Shown: positions 12,421 through 24,600 of the stretch, in pieces
Layout: each line of letters starts with the position of its first letter
Position numbering within the stretch: position 1 is the stretch's first letter
Assembly: GCA_963576475.1 (NCBI GenBank)
Contig: OY754971.1
Location: forward strand, 956,001-1,020,000
Direction of reading: 5' to 3'
DNA: 64,000 nucleotides
Source of the DNA: Molanna angustata
Lineage: Eukaryota > Arthropoda > Insecta > Trichoptera > Molannidae
Notes under the pieces: generated by a model
Seen by the model: only the letters and a program-made list of their open reading frames with translations
The model's database searches: none
Told to the model about the DNA's origin: nothing
Translations under genes and position numbers: made by a program

Positions 12421-12910
12421 CCTGATTAGATAACCCTGGTCTTGCGTTTGCTCCTCGCATCATCACTAAACTTATTAGTTTCATGCTACTTTACCCCTTT
12501 TTTTCGTTGCAATATTCAAGGTGCGTCGAGATAGGTACTCACTGTTGTTAGATGTAAAATTCAATACATCATTGTTGTTTTTTTTTAATAATTGTAGAAG
12601 TGTTTGTAGTAAGTAAGTGTACTCACCTTTTCAAAAAAATAAAATAAACGATTTGGCAACCCTATAAAATATGCAACATTGTAAGGATGTAGCGCGTGGG
12701 TGCAGTGGGAGGATCATCTCGAAAGAATTATGGGGCAGCTTCAGTCAGACGCCATTATACCACCACTGATACTTACTACCAACCTACCTACCTACCTACC
12801 GATATTATACCATAAATTATTAATGCATTACATACTATACTTACTAACTTACATACTGCATGCATTCACAACATTATTCACTCAACAGCAAAAAGAAATT
12901 ATATTACTAA

Positions 12911-14178
12911 TAGGTTGTTCAAAAAGTCATTTCGTTTTGTTCCAACAGAAGACTAAGATATTTTAATGTATTTGCTACTGTAGAAGCATATTTCCGTCTA
13001 TCCCTTCCTTGCACTTTGAAATTTAGAGCAATAATAATTTTGGGTAGCAATCAGTGACAATATATGAAAATCTCGCCATAACTTTATTGTACGTGTGGAG
13101 AGTAATATAGTGGGTCAATGTTGAACTCCACTACCGCATACGAGATTTGCACAACGCTACTTCACATACCTATAATGGGGTTGTGTGGTTCAATCAACTT
13201 AAAGCGAATTTAAGACTAATTACTGTTCAAAAATTCAAAAATAAAATATACATTTCAAATATTGCCTGATTGTAAAAATATTAATTTTGTTAACACTTCA
13301 TTTTGTATAGCAATAATTCTGTAGGAATAACTTTTTAGTTTTGTTTTCTAATATCTCCTCCACACACGAGACCTTGCACTCTGGTGGAGGGAAAGTTTTG
13401 TTTTTTTAACCGACTTATGACTGTATTTTTTGTACTTCTTTTGATAATAATAATAATAAAAGACTTTTATTGAATGAAACAACGTGGCAGACTTATTGCC
13501 CGCAGGCAATCTCTACCAGTCAACCACCAGTTACAGGTTAAGAATATCATTATCAGTTAAAAATTAAAATAGAAAAATAGAAAAAAAAAAAAATCATAAA
13601 TTAAAAATACAAAATAAATATAAAAAAAACAAAAAATAACATATGTATAAATAAGAACAAAAATAAGAATAAAAAAAACATCAGATAGATACACTATGCT
13701 TATGAATAGATACACTGATAATGTTGAATATGTACAAAAAATAATTTAACAGCCAACTTCTCAAATGAGCCACATTGTGATTATATATTTTGACGACTGG
13801 TATAGCGAATTTAAGTACTTGTTAACCATCGAAAAAGGCAAATGCTGGTAAAGCATGAAAAGAATACTCTGAATACTAAAAATAGATGAACAGAGCACCA
13901 GCGCTAATACTGGTTTGCAAAATTTCGTTCCGGTAATATTATTTATTTATTTTTTTTTTTTTTTATTTATTTTTATAAATGGAATCACCACGTTCTGGTT
14001 GGCAAGTTGAAGTCACCGAAGACAAAATAAAGACATTGATTGGCTGCAACTCGTGACATCGCTGAGAGGTCCAATTTATCGAATGCCATCATTTATGATC
14101 AAGTGAAACACCTTAATTTAATTTCAGTCATTCATCATCGCAAAAAAAAAACGAAATGACTCTCCGAACAACTCAATA
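12911..14178. mobile_element. Degraded mariner-like element
   Basis: TIRs: TAGGTTGTTCAAAAAGTCAT at the left and, in reverse, TTGAGTTGTTCGGAGAGTCA at the right, both continuing TTTCGTTTT. At 13980-14150 decayed plus-strand codons recall the mariner helix-turn-helix (SGWQVEVTEDKIKTL, then DIAE). A LINE 3' end (13440-13600) lies inside. No DDE catalytic core survives. Confidence 0.6.
13440..13600 (-). mobile_element. CR1-like LINE 3' end
   Basis: Minus strand reads GGTTGACTGGTAGAGATT, GCCTGCGGGCAATAAG and ends (TTA)n, equivalent to the 3' UTR at 57910-57960. Only the terminus is present, and it lies inside a mariner relic. A similar scrap is at 51250-51290. Confidence 0.6.
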
Positions 14179-14304
14179 TACAGAGATCGTGTCTATACCA
14201 ATGCACATATTTATCGTAATATGTATGTATTCTTATTGTGTACATTTTAATATATAACAAGTCTGCAATGTCTGACCAAATCATAAATCTGAAGAAACCA
14301 ACCT

Positions 14305-14440
14305 CGTCATACACAATGCAATACTACCAACACTAATGTATGCGAGTGAAACTTGGGTATGGCAGAAGACGCACGAAAGGTGGATAAATGCGACAGAATT
14401 GAAATCACTAAGACGTCAAAGACGTGTGTATAACAAACGT
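14305..14440 (+). pseudogene. RTE fragment fused to a minisatellite
   Basis: Encodes the RTE block ILPTLMYASETWVWQKTHER and then INATELKSLRR. After about 14425 the sequence degenerates into the 18-bp repeat array. No tail is present, so the 3' end was lost or replaced by the array. Confidence 0.7.
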
Positions 14441-14454
14441 TGCACGATAGAGTA

Positions 14455-14965
14455 AAGAGCGAAGAAAAGATGCAGAACATTCAAGAGAAGATGCAGAAGA
14501 ATTAAGAAAAGATGCAGAACAACCAAGAGAAGATGCAGAAGAATTAAGAAAAGATGCAGAACAACCAAGAAAAGATGCATAACAAACGTTGCACGATAGA
14601 GTAAAGAGCGAAGAAAAGATGCAGAACATTCAAGAGAAGATGCAGAAGAATTAAGAAAAGATGCAGAACAACCAAGAGAAGATGCAGAAGAATTAAGAAA
14701 AGATGCAGAACAACCAAGAAAAGATGCAGAAGAATTAAGAAAAGATGCAGAACAACCAAGAGAAGATGCAGAAGAATTAAGAAAAGATGCAGAACAACCA
14801 AGAAAAGATGCAGAAGAATTAAGAAAAGATGAAGAACAACCAAGAAAAGATGCAGAACAACCAAGATAAGATGCAGAACATTCGAGAAAAGATGCAGTAC
14901 AGTCAATAGAAGATGCAGAACAATCAAGAGAAGATGCAGAACAACCAAGAAAAGATGAGAAACTG
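14455..14965 (+). repeat. 18-bp minisatellite
   Basis: Alternating units built on AAGATGCAGAACAACCAAG and AGATGCAGAAGAATTAAG. One plus frame reads repeated DAEQPR/DAEELRK without stops for over 200 bp but has no start and ends at a TAA. An inner block with GTTGCACGATAGAGTAAAG is duplicated (14437 and 14587). The long minus-strand frame is its antisense. Confidence 0.9.
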
Positions 14966-15129
14966 TGTATAACACATTATCACGTCGTTTCCTTATCAGA
15001 TATTTAGGGAAAACCAAATTCCCCTCCACGGTTCACAAAAATCCACGGTTTACGTATATGGAACTACAAAAATATACGATTTTACAAACACATTGGTAAG
15101 TAGGTAAATAAGCAAAAAATTAACTAATC

Positions 15130-15455
15130 ATTTTGGCGCGGTTCAGGGGAGAATACTATGCGAAAGCATTGTCACCTCATGTGTAAGGACTGTTTCTTTC
15201 AATGTTTACAAACTAATTGGTCAATAGATGGCATTACAAAAAAAATCTTGGTCACTTAATATATGGTAATGGTGTTGTTCAGCAAGTTGAAAAAATTGAA
15301 TTGATAGGGAGCTCAATAAAAAGGCATAAATGTTGAACGTTGCGCAAACGCTCAAAGTGATCACGTAAACCAGACGATGACAGGTCGTAAGCCCTGAAGG
15401 TGCCTTAATTTTCCGGATGGTTCTTCGTCGCTATTGAGATATTAATTAGTTTGTC
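15130..15455 (+). repeat. Interspersed repeat W
   Basis: Same order of words as at 2822-3170: GGCGCGGTTCAGGGG, ATAGATGGCATTACAAAAA, AGTGATCACGTAAACCAGAC, GACAGGTCGTAAGCCCTG. Confidence 0.6.
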
Positions 15456-15459
15456 AATT

Positions 15460-16060
15460 TACTTTGTTTTAATCACGAATGAGTTATTCGATACGGACAA
15501 TTTTGAAGCAACTGCTTCTTCTTCAGAATTGTAATAAATAAAATCACTCATTCATTCCATGTGCCCCAACCATAGTCATCATCATCGTCTCCTGCTCCAC
15601 TATCCTATTCTTCAGTCGCCATGATCATGACTATGAGACAGATTTCGTCGCCAGCTCCTTCTCAATATATTTTCACGTCTTTTCTGCAACGTCGTACAAC
15701 ACAGGGACTAGCATATTTCATAAAAGAGCAATCGTTCATATAGCCCGTCCACGTTTGACTTTTGTATGATTCATCACAAACATATTTTTAAGATATGTTA
15801 ATTACGTGTGAACATGACATGTTTTACATGTAAAAAATATGATTAAATAATACATATGACAGACGTACATAATATTATGTGTTGCATACGTTTATGATAC
15901 CAAAGTCAAGCTTGGACGAACTATATAATAATCCAAAAATGGGATGGAGTGGAAAAATATGGAAACCCTTTCATACTTCACTAGACAGAGTCTGTATGTT
16001 GCGAATGGTCTAACTCTTTCTTGTGACTTAGAGAGGAAAATGAGTACTGTAGGCCTACTT
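15460..16060. other. No feature recognised
   Basis: AT-rich; frames are short. Upstream flank of the I-like LINE. Confidence 0.5.
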
Positions 16061-16064
16061 ATGG

Positions 16065-16107
16065 AGTTGATTAAGATTAATACAAAATTTATTAATCTTA
16101 ATCAACT
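16065..16107. repeat. 17-bp perfect inverted repeat
   Basis: AGTTGATTAAGATTAAT at 16065-16081 is perfectly inverted at 16091-16107 around a 9-nt loop. Further GATTAAGAT words follow at 16150 and 16210. Confidence 0.7.
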
Positions 16108-16356
16108 GTTGATTTATACAAAAATTAACGACAATTTCATGGTGCAATTTGATTAAGATTAAATTATGATCTAGTACTGAATTATACATTTTTAATTAAT
16201 ATAAAGACAAGATTAAGATCGTATCATGAGTAGCCCAACAATTCTAATATAGTAAATATCCTTCCTGCGTATACCAACATCTTCTTGGCCGTACCATCAT
16301 ATATCTTCATCTTAGGTACTTATATTTGTATGAGCTGTGGTAATAAATTGCCCTGC

Positions 16357-16545
16357 ATGGGTAGGTATAGATATAACATTGCCATCATCTGAAGTTTCAC
16401 ACAGAACCTTCCATGGTAAAGTAAAGATTACCACTGCTGTGGTTTGTCAAGCAACTTGTTACAAATAACGAAATTTTTCAGACCGCAAATGAGAATAAAT
16501 TATCATTAATGTTAAATAAACCATAGTGAAATATGGGCAGCTCAG
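16357..16545 (+). repeat. 189-bp direct repeat, left copy (LINE 5' UTR or target duplication)
   Basis: Base-for-base identical by eye to 20195-20383. It ends with ATGGGCAGCTCAG, and this ATG opens the 1160-codon LINE frame. It is either the 5' UTR and first codons of the LINE, or an exceptionally long target-site duplication made when a 5'-truncated LINE inserted. See the finding for the competing models. Confidence 0.9.
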
Positions 16546-19500
16546 AAGGTAAGCCAAGGTCTTGTATTCTTATAAAGAAGGAGCTCAATGCCTTTAAGGT
16601 GTCAGAGTTCTGCAACGAAGACATCACGGTGCTGGCAGTAGAACTTCAGTCCCACACCATTTGGCTGATTTCTGCCTACCTAGCACATGATCACGAAGAA
16701 CCGCCCCCTCCAGGTATCCTTCAACAAGCCATACATAGAGCAGAAGATAAGAGGATACCTGTGGTGACAGGTGCAGATGCCAACGCACACCACACAATCT
16801 GGGGCAGCACGGACACAAACGAGAGAGGTGAGTTAATTTTTGAATATATTTTATCACATAACCTCGAAATTTGTAATATAGGTGATACTCCAACATTTAT
16901 TACCGCAATAAGGCGTGAAGTTCTAGACATAACAATTGCCAATGAATATGCTGCCGAATATGTAAAAGAATGGAAAGTCTCAGCTGACCACTCCTTCTCT
17001 GATCACCAGTACATTGAATTTAACTTAAACTTTCAGAAACCAGATAGAGTCATGTACAGCAATAGAAGGAACACACAATGGGATAAGTACAACACTGCCC
17101 TCAGTGAATTTCTTTCTGAAATACCAACCAAACCCTCAACAACAGAGGAATTGGATAACATGGTAAAGACCCTTACTAATGCTTGTAACCAAGCCACCAG
17201 GGAATCGTGCCCGGTGCGTATAGCTAAAGGGAGAAAAAGACCACCATGGTGGACAGAAGAGATAATTACCCTAAGAAGGGAATGTCGCAAACTATTTAAC
17301 CTAGCCAAGAAAAACAATGAATGGGAAACTTATAAGGCTAGTCAAAGAGTTTTTAAGAGTAAAGTAAAAACGGCAAAAAGAACCTCATGGGAAGATTTCT
17401 GCACAAAAATTGAAACAATCCCTGAGGGAAACAGGATTCGCAAAATCCTAGCTACGGATCCAGAGATGCCTGAATATATAAAGAAAAACGACGGCAGCTG
17501 GACCTCAAGCAGCTCTGAAACATTAGAGCTATTAACAGAAACACACTTTCCTGGATGTAAACTCGACATGCCTAGGGAAACCGTCCACCCGATAGGGGGG
17601 GCGCAGACCCACCTGCAAAGAGAGGGCATGCCTGAGACAACAAACCAAACCAGGAAACAGAAAAACTCCCAGAAATTATTTAATACAGAAATGATTGCTT
17701 GGGCAATTTACAAGTTTGAACCATACAAGTCGCCAGGTCCGGATGGTATCATTCCAGCGGAACTGCAAGCGGCCTCGGAGACTGTCATACCCTGGTTGGG
17801 GACAATCTTCGAAGCATGTATAGAACTCTGTTATACCCCCAAATTATGGAGAGAAGTAAAAGTGGTGTTCATACCCAAAGGTGGAAGAACATCTAATAAT
17901 ACATCCAAGGATTTCAGACCAATCAGTCTATCCTCGTTTGTCCTTAAAACGCTAGAAAGACTCATAGAAACCAGAATAAGGGGTAAAATAGAACCTTCAA
18001 AGTGGTCAGAGTCTCAACATGCGTACAGCAAAGGGAAATCTGTAGAAACAGCATTACACACCCTGATACACAGAATCGAGAAATCGATGAAGTATAAAGA
18101 GTACACACTGGTCTCCTTCCTAGACATAGAAGGAGCCTTTAATAACATTAAATATGAAACAATGACTCAGTCTCTGAGGAAATTGGGGATAGAGACTTCG
18201 CTCATAGAATTTATCGACAATATGTTGAGAAATAGAGTAATAAACTCAGAACTTGGGGGCTCAAAGATAAAAAGATACCCGGTGAAGGGAACACCCCAAG
18301 GAGGCGTTCTATCACCTCTTTTATGGAATCTAGCCCTAAATAAACTGTTGATGGAGTTAGACGACACCGGGGTCGGAGTAATCGCTTATGCAGATGATCT
18401 CGCCATAGCGGTGTCCGGTAAGATCCTCAACATACTCTCATCTCTCTTACAGAGGGCACTAGACAGGATAACTCAGTGGTGTATTAATAGTGGGTTGGGA
18501 GTGAACCCAAAGAAAACAGAGTTGATCCTCTTTACAAATAAACGGGTAATCCCGGCATTTACATTGCCAACCCTAGAAGGGGTGACATTAGAGATCTCAA
18601 CTCAAGCTAAATACCTAGGTCTGATCCTGGATAGAAAACTGAGCTGGAAGCCTAACACGCAGGAAAGAGTACGGAAAGCTACAAATGCACTGTACACCTG
18701 CAGAAAGATCGTGGGAAAACGATGGGGACTACACCCCAAGATAACCCACTGGATGTACAAGGCGGTCATAAGGCCAGTCATGATGTACGGAGTGGTGGTA
18801 TGGTGGCACTGCTTGAAAAAAGGAGTGCGCCTAAAAGAGCTGGCAAAAGTTCAAAGACTAGCAGAAGTGACAACCACTGGCTGTCTGAGAACTACACCAT
18901 CAAAAGCCCTTGACACCATCCTGCATCTGATGCCGCTTGACCTCCTAGGAAAACAAATGGCAACGAAAGCTGCCATAAGAATGAATTGTGTCAACCCTTG
19001 GAGGGAGACACACATTGGACACTCCATGGTTCTTCAGGAGTTCAAAAAGCCATCCGAAGGTATCGACTATGTCATTCCCAAGCCTTTCTTCGAGAACAGG
19101 TTCTCAACCCAAATCCCCTCGCGGGAAATGTGGAAGGAGAATCTAATCCGTCACGATGAAGCTCAGGTGTTTTTCACTGATGGGTCAAAACTGGAAGGTA
19201 AGGTGGGCGGAGGAGTCTTTTCGGAGCAATTAAATATTAACATTTCTTTCAGGTTGCCGGACCACTGTAGTGTTTTTCAAGCAGAGATCTTGGCAATCCA
19301 GGAAGCAGTAGAATGGATACAAGGCAATGCAGTATCAAACAGCATTGTCCGTATTCTCACAGACAGCCAAGCGGCTATTAAAGCCTTAAAAGGCGTAAGT
19401 ACTACTTCTAGAGTGGCCCTGAACTGCCGCAACATCTTAAATGGGGCAGCGGAGCGGTTCAATCTACAAATTATGTGGGTGCCGGGTCACAGTAATATAG

Positions 19501-20015
19501 CGGGGAATTGTAGGGCAGACGAACTTGCCAGAGCAGGTACCCTGTTATCTCTAGACAATATCAAACACATACCTGGAGTCCCCATGGCAACATGTAAACT
19601 CCGGGTCAGTGAGAAAATTATTGCTTGTGCTGACCAAAGGTGGTCTGAGGAGAGCACATGCTCCATTGCCAGACAAACATGGCCAAAATATGATCTCAGA
19701 AGAACCAGAGAAATACTCTCGTTCAGAAGAGACTCACTCGCCAGAGTCATATCAGTATTAACGGGACACTGGGTTATAGGAAAGCATGCCAGAAGGCTAG
19801 GGCTGGAGGCATACGATTACTGCAGAGCATGCCAAGACGAGGAGGAGGAGGAGACGGTGGTCCACTTCCTCTGTCACTGTCCTGCTCTCTCTAGAATTAG
19901 GAGAAGCTCCTTGGGAAGTTTCTTCTATGATGATTTAATTGACATAGCGTCGGCCGACATTGCAGACATTATGACATTCATTTGCCGCTCAGGCTGGTTC
20001 AAGGGGGATGAGTGA
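16533..20015 (+). CDS. I-group-like LINE ORF2: endonuclease, reverse transcriptase, RNase H
   Basis: Non-LTR retrotransposon polyprotein of 1160 codons without an internal stop. The APE-type endonuclease is present only from its middle: D82/N84/H86 in DANAHH and the terminal SDH at 156-158 are visible, while roughly the first 100 residues usual for the family are missing. Reverse transcriptase: D531 in FLDIEGAF, TPQGGVLSPL, and YADD at 619-622. RNase H: D883 (FFTDGSK), E918 (QAEILAIQEA), D944 (TDSQAA) and D996 (ADELA), a complete DEDD set. C-terminal zinc knuckle: C1097-x2-C1100, H1111, C1116 or C1114. RNase H after RT fits the I/LOA/R1-like group rather than RTE or CR1. The start ATG lies in the flanking 189-bp repeat, so it comes either from the element's ORF1 or from the target. 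Nothing suggests a host role. The clade is my inference and would need a tree. Confidence 0.93.
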   Translation: MGSSEGKPRSCILIKKELNAFKVSEFCNEDITVLAVELQSHTIWLISAYLAHDHEEPPPPGILQQAIHRAEDKRIPVVTGADANAHHTIWGSTDTNERGELIFEYILSHNLEICNIGDTPTFITAIRREVLDITIANEYAAEYVKEWKVSADHSFSDHQYIEFNLNFQKPDRVMYSNRRNTQWDKYNTALSEFLSEIPTKPSTTEELDNMVKTLTNACNQATRESCPVRIAKGRKRPPWWTEEIITLRRECRKLFNLAKKNNEWETYKASQRVFKSKVKTAKRTSWEDFCTKIETIPEGNRIRKILATDPEMPEYIKKNDGSWTSSSSETLELLTETHFPGCKLDMPRETVHPIGGAQTHLQREGMPETTNQTRKQKNSQKLFNTEMIAWAIYKFEPYKSPGPDGIIPAELQAASETVIPWLGTIFEACIELCYTPKLWREVKVVFIPKGGRTSNNTSKDFRPISLSSFVLKTLERLIETRIRGKIEPSKWSESQHAYSKGKSVETALHTLIHRIEKSMKYKEYTLVSFLDIEGAFNNIKYETMTQSLRKLGIETSLIEFIDNMLRNRVINSELGGSKIKRYPVKGTPQGGVLSPLLWNLALNKLLMELDDTGVGVIAYADDLAIAVSGKILNILSSLLQRALDRITQWCINSGLGVNPKKTELILFTNKRVIPAFTLPTLEGVTLEISTQAKYLGLILDRKLSWKPNTQERVRKATNALYTCRKIVGKRWGLHPKITHWMYKAVIRPVMMYGVVVWWHCLKKGVRLKELAKVQRLAEVTTTGCLRTTPSKALDTILHLMPLDLLGKQMATKAAIRMNCVNPWRETHIGHSMVLQEFKKPSEGIDYVIPKPFFENRFSTQIPSREMWKENLIRHDEAQVFFTDGSKLEGKVGGGVFSEQLNINISFRLPDHCSVFQAEILAIQEAVEWIQGNAVSNSIVRILTDSQAAIKALKGVSTTSRVALNCRNILNGAAERFNLQIMWVPGHSNIAGNCRADELARAGTLLSLDNIKHIPGVPMATCKLRVSEKIIACADQRWSEESTCSIARQTWPKYDLRRTREILSFRRDSLARVISVLTGHWVIGKHARRLGLEAYDYCRACQDEEEEETVVHFLCHCPALSRIRRSSLGSFFYDDLIDIASADIADIMTFICRSGWFKGDE

Positions 20016-20383
<368 letters not shown>

Positions 20384-20465
20384 GATCAGATCAACAATCT
20401 TCAGCGCCCGGCGAGCTTAGTTCAAAGAGCACCCCTCCTCCTATGAAAATAGATGATCATCAATT

Positions 20466-20625
20466 CGGGCGCATCGTTGCTCCGATAGTAAAAATATCTA
20501 ACACCTAAGCAGTCCCGGGTTCGATTACCGGCGGAGACACAGCTTCTGATTGGATTTTCAGTTTTGATTGGGTTTTCGGTGAGACAATAAACATCATAGG
20601 TCTCCAAGATGTGGCAAGTTGTTAT
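20466..20625 (+). mobile_element. SINE family B, diverged
   Basis: Shares ATATCTRACACCT, the GGTTCGATTACCGGCGG B-box and CCAAGATGT with the copy at 50643. Its insertion ends the gag-like open frame that continues from the 189-bp repeat. Confidence 0.65.
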
Positions 20626-20705
20626 TAGATGCGCGTTAAACTAATATTTGAGCAAAGTTTTATTTGCCCGCGAAACAAACAATAAAACGAAATATCAATA
20701 CCTAC

Positions 20706-20881
20706 TATGTCCTATTCTGATTCGTTTCAGAGTACGAAAACGTCTGTAACCAACGGGCGACCGTGGATAAAAGGATTTTTTACGCGCTGTGACTGCGCTG
20801 TGATAAATGCACCAACTTTTTTACATTTCTCATGTACTAAAATTCAGACGGATAAATTTAAACGAATCAGAATAGGACATA
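20706..20881. mobile_element. Tc1/mariner-type MITE, 22-bp perfect TIRs
   Basis: TATGTCCTATTCTGATTCG at the left end is perfectly inverted at 20860-20881. TA at each terminus fits a TA target duplication. 176 bp, non-coding. Confidence 0.85.
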
Positions 20882-20884
20882 TTG

Positions 20885-21650
20885 TATTACATAACCCGCT
20901 GTTTATTTGAATTTTTGTAGTTTTTGGTTCGATTGAATTAGAATAACTAGATAGTCTATTTACAATACATATCACGATTAATTATTATTTATATATATAT
21001 TTTTTTTTTAATATATTTGGCGCCCTGAATTTCTCTCGCCTGGGGCAACTGCTCCATTTGAACCCACGTTGGGTCTGGCCCTGTTGTCACTGAATATAAA
21101 GAACCACCAACAGATGGTTGGCCTCGGGTTCACAATTCACAATTAGGTACATATTTCCGATATTGAATATTCATCTAAGAACATATAAATATGAATTTTA
21201 AGAAAGCGCAACGCACACTTAATTAGATGTTGCTTCTAAATTGATTACTATAATTACATCGCAACGGAGTTCAATATAAATTATAACTAGTCCCCCACAG
21301 TGCTCCCAACCAGATGTTATGAAACGTATATCACAAATACAAACCTCTTTCTACAATACACCGTCTAACCGTGCATTGAGATCATTTGTATAGAGAAAAG
21401 CGGTTTTCATAAATATACATAAATAATCTTTTTGCTGTTGTACATTATTATAATATATGCATATAATATTGTCAAGATATATCCTAGTGACAATAAGCCC
21501 GCCAGTGTGCAATATATTTGTATATATATATTATTTAAAAAAATATATCATACTTAAAATTTCATCTTCATAATCTTACTCAACACTTAATATACTGCAC
21601 ACATTTATACATACAATTTCACACATCATTCACACAATATCTCACAATAA
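20885..21650. other. Mostly AT-rich; one GC patch
   Basis: 21018-21088 (TTTGGCGCCCTGAATTTCTC ... GGGTCTGGCCCTG) looks like the end of a DNA-transposon repeat. The rest is AT-rich with no coding. Confidence 0.4.
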
Positions 21651-24600
21651 TATGTAACTTTCTGATCTTATCACAAAAATTGAATCTGGAAACATTGCAC
21701 TACTATCGGTTTTAGACATGAGTGCTGCTTTGACACCGTAGATCATGACATTCTTCTTTTTATCCTGGAACATGAATATGGAATTTGTGGGGATATGTTA
21801 AAATGGATGAGCTCATATTTATCAGAAAGACAACAATCTTTTTTATTGCAAAATAAATCATCTTCTTCGGAGAAAATTAAATATGGGGTGCCACAGGGGT
21901 CAGTTTTGGGGCCCATTATTTTACCCCATACCATCACGCCATTTCCCTATTTGGGGTAGGCAGAGAGAACCGAACGCCAGACTCCTCTCTCTTGACATAC
22001 ATTCCTCGCTTCATTCACGTCCATACATCGTCTCATACACGCTCTTCTATTATTCTTACTTCTAACATCTCCATCTTTCAAAATTCCATTTATGTGATCG
22101 TGCCAACTCTTTCTTGGCCGACCTCTACTTTTCATTCCTCTTTTATCAGCCTTGTATACTTTTTTTGTCAGACGGTCATCACTCATTCTTTCTATGTGGC
22201 CGAACCACCTTAGGGCATTTATTTTCATCTTACTTACGATATTTCTTTCAATCATACATTCTCGTCTAATATCCTCATTTCTTATTCTATCATACATCGT
22301 TTTACCACACATTCGTCTTAGTGACCTCATTTCAACCGCGTTAATTCTACTTTCATGCGTCTTCTGCCATGTCCATGTCTCACTAGCATACATTAGAGTC
22401 GGTGCGACGATACCATTGTGTACCGCGAGCTTTGCTTGCCTCGAAATAATTGGGTCAGCCATTACTGGTCTTAATGCACCATTCACTCTATTACCTGCCG
22501 TTACTCTCCTTTCAATATCTTTTTCCAATCTTCCATCACGCTGAAACATGCTTCCTAAGTATAAATATTCATCCACTTGTTCTAATTGTACATTCTCCAC
22601 TCGTATCTCGCATTTTGTTTGTCTTTCGCTCTTCTCAAATACCATTACTTTAGATTTAGTTGCATTCATTCTCAATCCATTTTGCATGCATCCATCGAAT
22701 ACTATTTTAACCAAACATTCCAAGTCTTCCATGCTTTCAGCCATTAATACTTTGTCATCCGCATACATTAGATCACATACAGTCACACCTTCCAGTTTCA
22801 GCCCAATGTTCTCATTCTTTAGTGCTCTCACACAGTAGTCAATGTATAGATTAAAGAGCCACGGTGATAGTACGCACCCTTGCTTCACTCCCATATTAAT
22901 GGAGAACCATCCTGTGAGAGAGTTTTCAATTCTCACACAGGCTTGGCTTTCCTCATATAGAGATGATATTGCCCCTATCAGCCTGCTACCCGCTCCATAC
23001 ACTGATAGCACGTTCCAGAGTTTTTCACGGTCTACTTTGTCATAGGCCTTTTCCAGGTCTATGAAAGCGCAGAAAAGCTTCTGGTTTTTTGCCAGAACCT
23101 TTTCAGTCGCCATTCGAAGGGAAAAAATTTGGTCGGTGCATCCTCTACCTCCAACAAACGCTCCTTGTGCATCCCATACCTTGCTTGCTGTAGCCTTTCT
23201 CAACTTTTGATCTAGTATCCTAGCATACAATTTTCCAACTGAACTCAGCAGACTGATAGCTCGGTAGTTCTTGCAGTCTAATTTTGACCCTTTTTTAAAG
23301 AGGGGCACAATCACTGCGTTTCTCCAATCTGACGGAGTATGTCCTGTCTCCCAACATTTGTTGAAGAGGCAATGACACCATTCCATCGTCTTTTCGCCAC
23401 CATATTTGATGAATTCAGTTGGTATGCAATCAAATCCCGCAGCCTTTCCTGTACGTGCATGCTTCACTGCCTCTCTGACCTCTTCTATTGAAATTTTCTC
23501 GCTGTCATTCTCACATTCATTTATCGGTATTCTGTTGTTCTTCAGACTTTCGCACTGTGTACTTTCATATAACTCTTCAAAATATTCCTTCCATCTTTCC
23601 TTGACTTTTTCCTCGTCTATAACCATACATCCATCTTTATCATGTATACATTTTGATCCTCGCACTACTCCTTGTTTTCGTCGATTTACTCTTTTCCAGA
23701 ACATTTTTGTGTTCCCAGAAAAATCATTCACAATTTTCACGCTTTCCTTTTCTCTCAATGCATTCTTTTCTTCTTTTACTGTTACTTTTGTTTTCCTCTT
23801 GCACTCATTATATATATTTTTAGCTTTTAGCCATTATTTTCATTTTGTATATTAAAAAGCTTGATAATATAATAGAAAATGAAGGTTTTGATTCATATGC
23901 TTATGCTGACGATCGCCTCATTGTGAAATTCTGCACTGCCGAAAACAGGGATAGTCTTGTGAATGATACCGTTGGTTGCATTGGAAAAATTTCTGCCTGG
24001 ATGTCGCTCTACAAGCTAAAATTAAACCCAACGAAAACCGAGTTTATGTGGGTAGTTTCACCGCGACGACAGCATCTCATTGAAAATACTCCGATTAACA
24101 TCAATGGAGAAGAACTTACACCATCAAAACCTTCAAATTTCTAGGCGTCCACCTGGACAACAAACTATCGCTGGACTTGCAAATCTCAAAAACTGTTAGC
24201 TCTTGTTTCTTTCATCTGAGGCAATTGAAAAGTATCCGCCGGAGCTTACCCAAAAACGAAGCTAAAACGCTTATTAATGCATTTGTGGTGTCACGGCTGG
24301 ATTATTGTAATGCTATTTATGCGGGTTTGCCAAAGTATCAGCTTGATAGATTACAAATAGTTTTCAACGCAGCTGCGAGGGTGATATATGGAGCCGACAA
24401 AAGATGTCACATAACACCTCTTCTTAACGAACTGCACTGGTTGAGATGTCCAGAACGAGTGGACTATAAGGTATGCCTGATGGTGTTTAAAACTCTGAAC
24501 GACTTGGCTCCACACTACATTCAGGAATTGTGCCAGAAGAGTGTTCCATCGGGGAGGCAGCTTACGCTGAGATCGTCTGAGTCAATAAGGCGGCTTACTA

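Noticed and set aside
14544..15029. 161-codon leucine-rich minus-strand frame
   Set aside because: Antisense of the 18-bp minisatellite; no independent coding evidence.
22152..22544. 130-codon plus-strand frame and other plus frames across 21.9-23.9 kb
   Set aside because: They are shadows of the minus-strand RTE reverse transcriptase.
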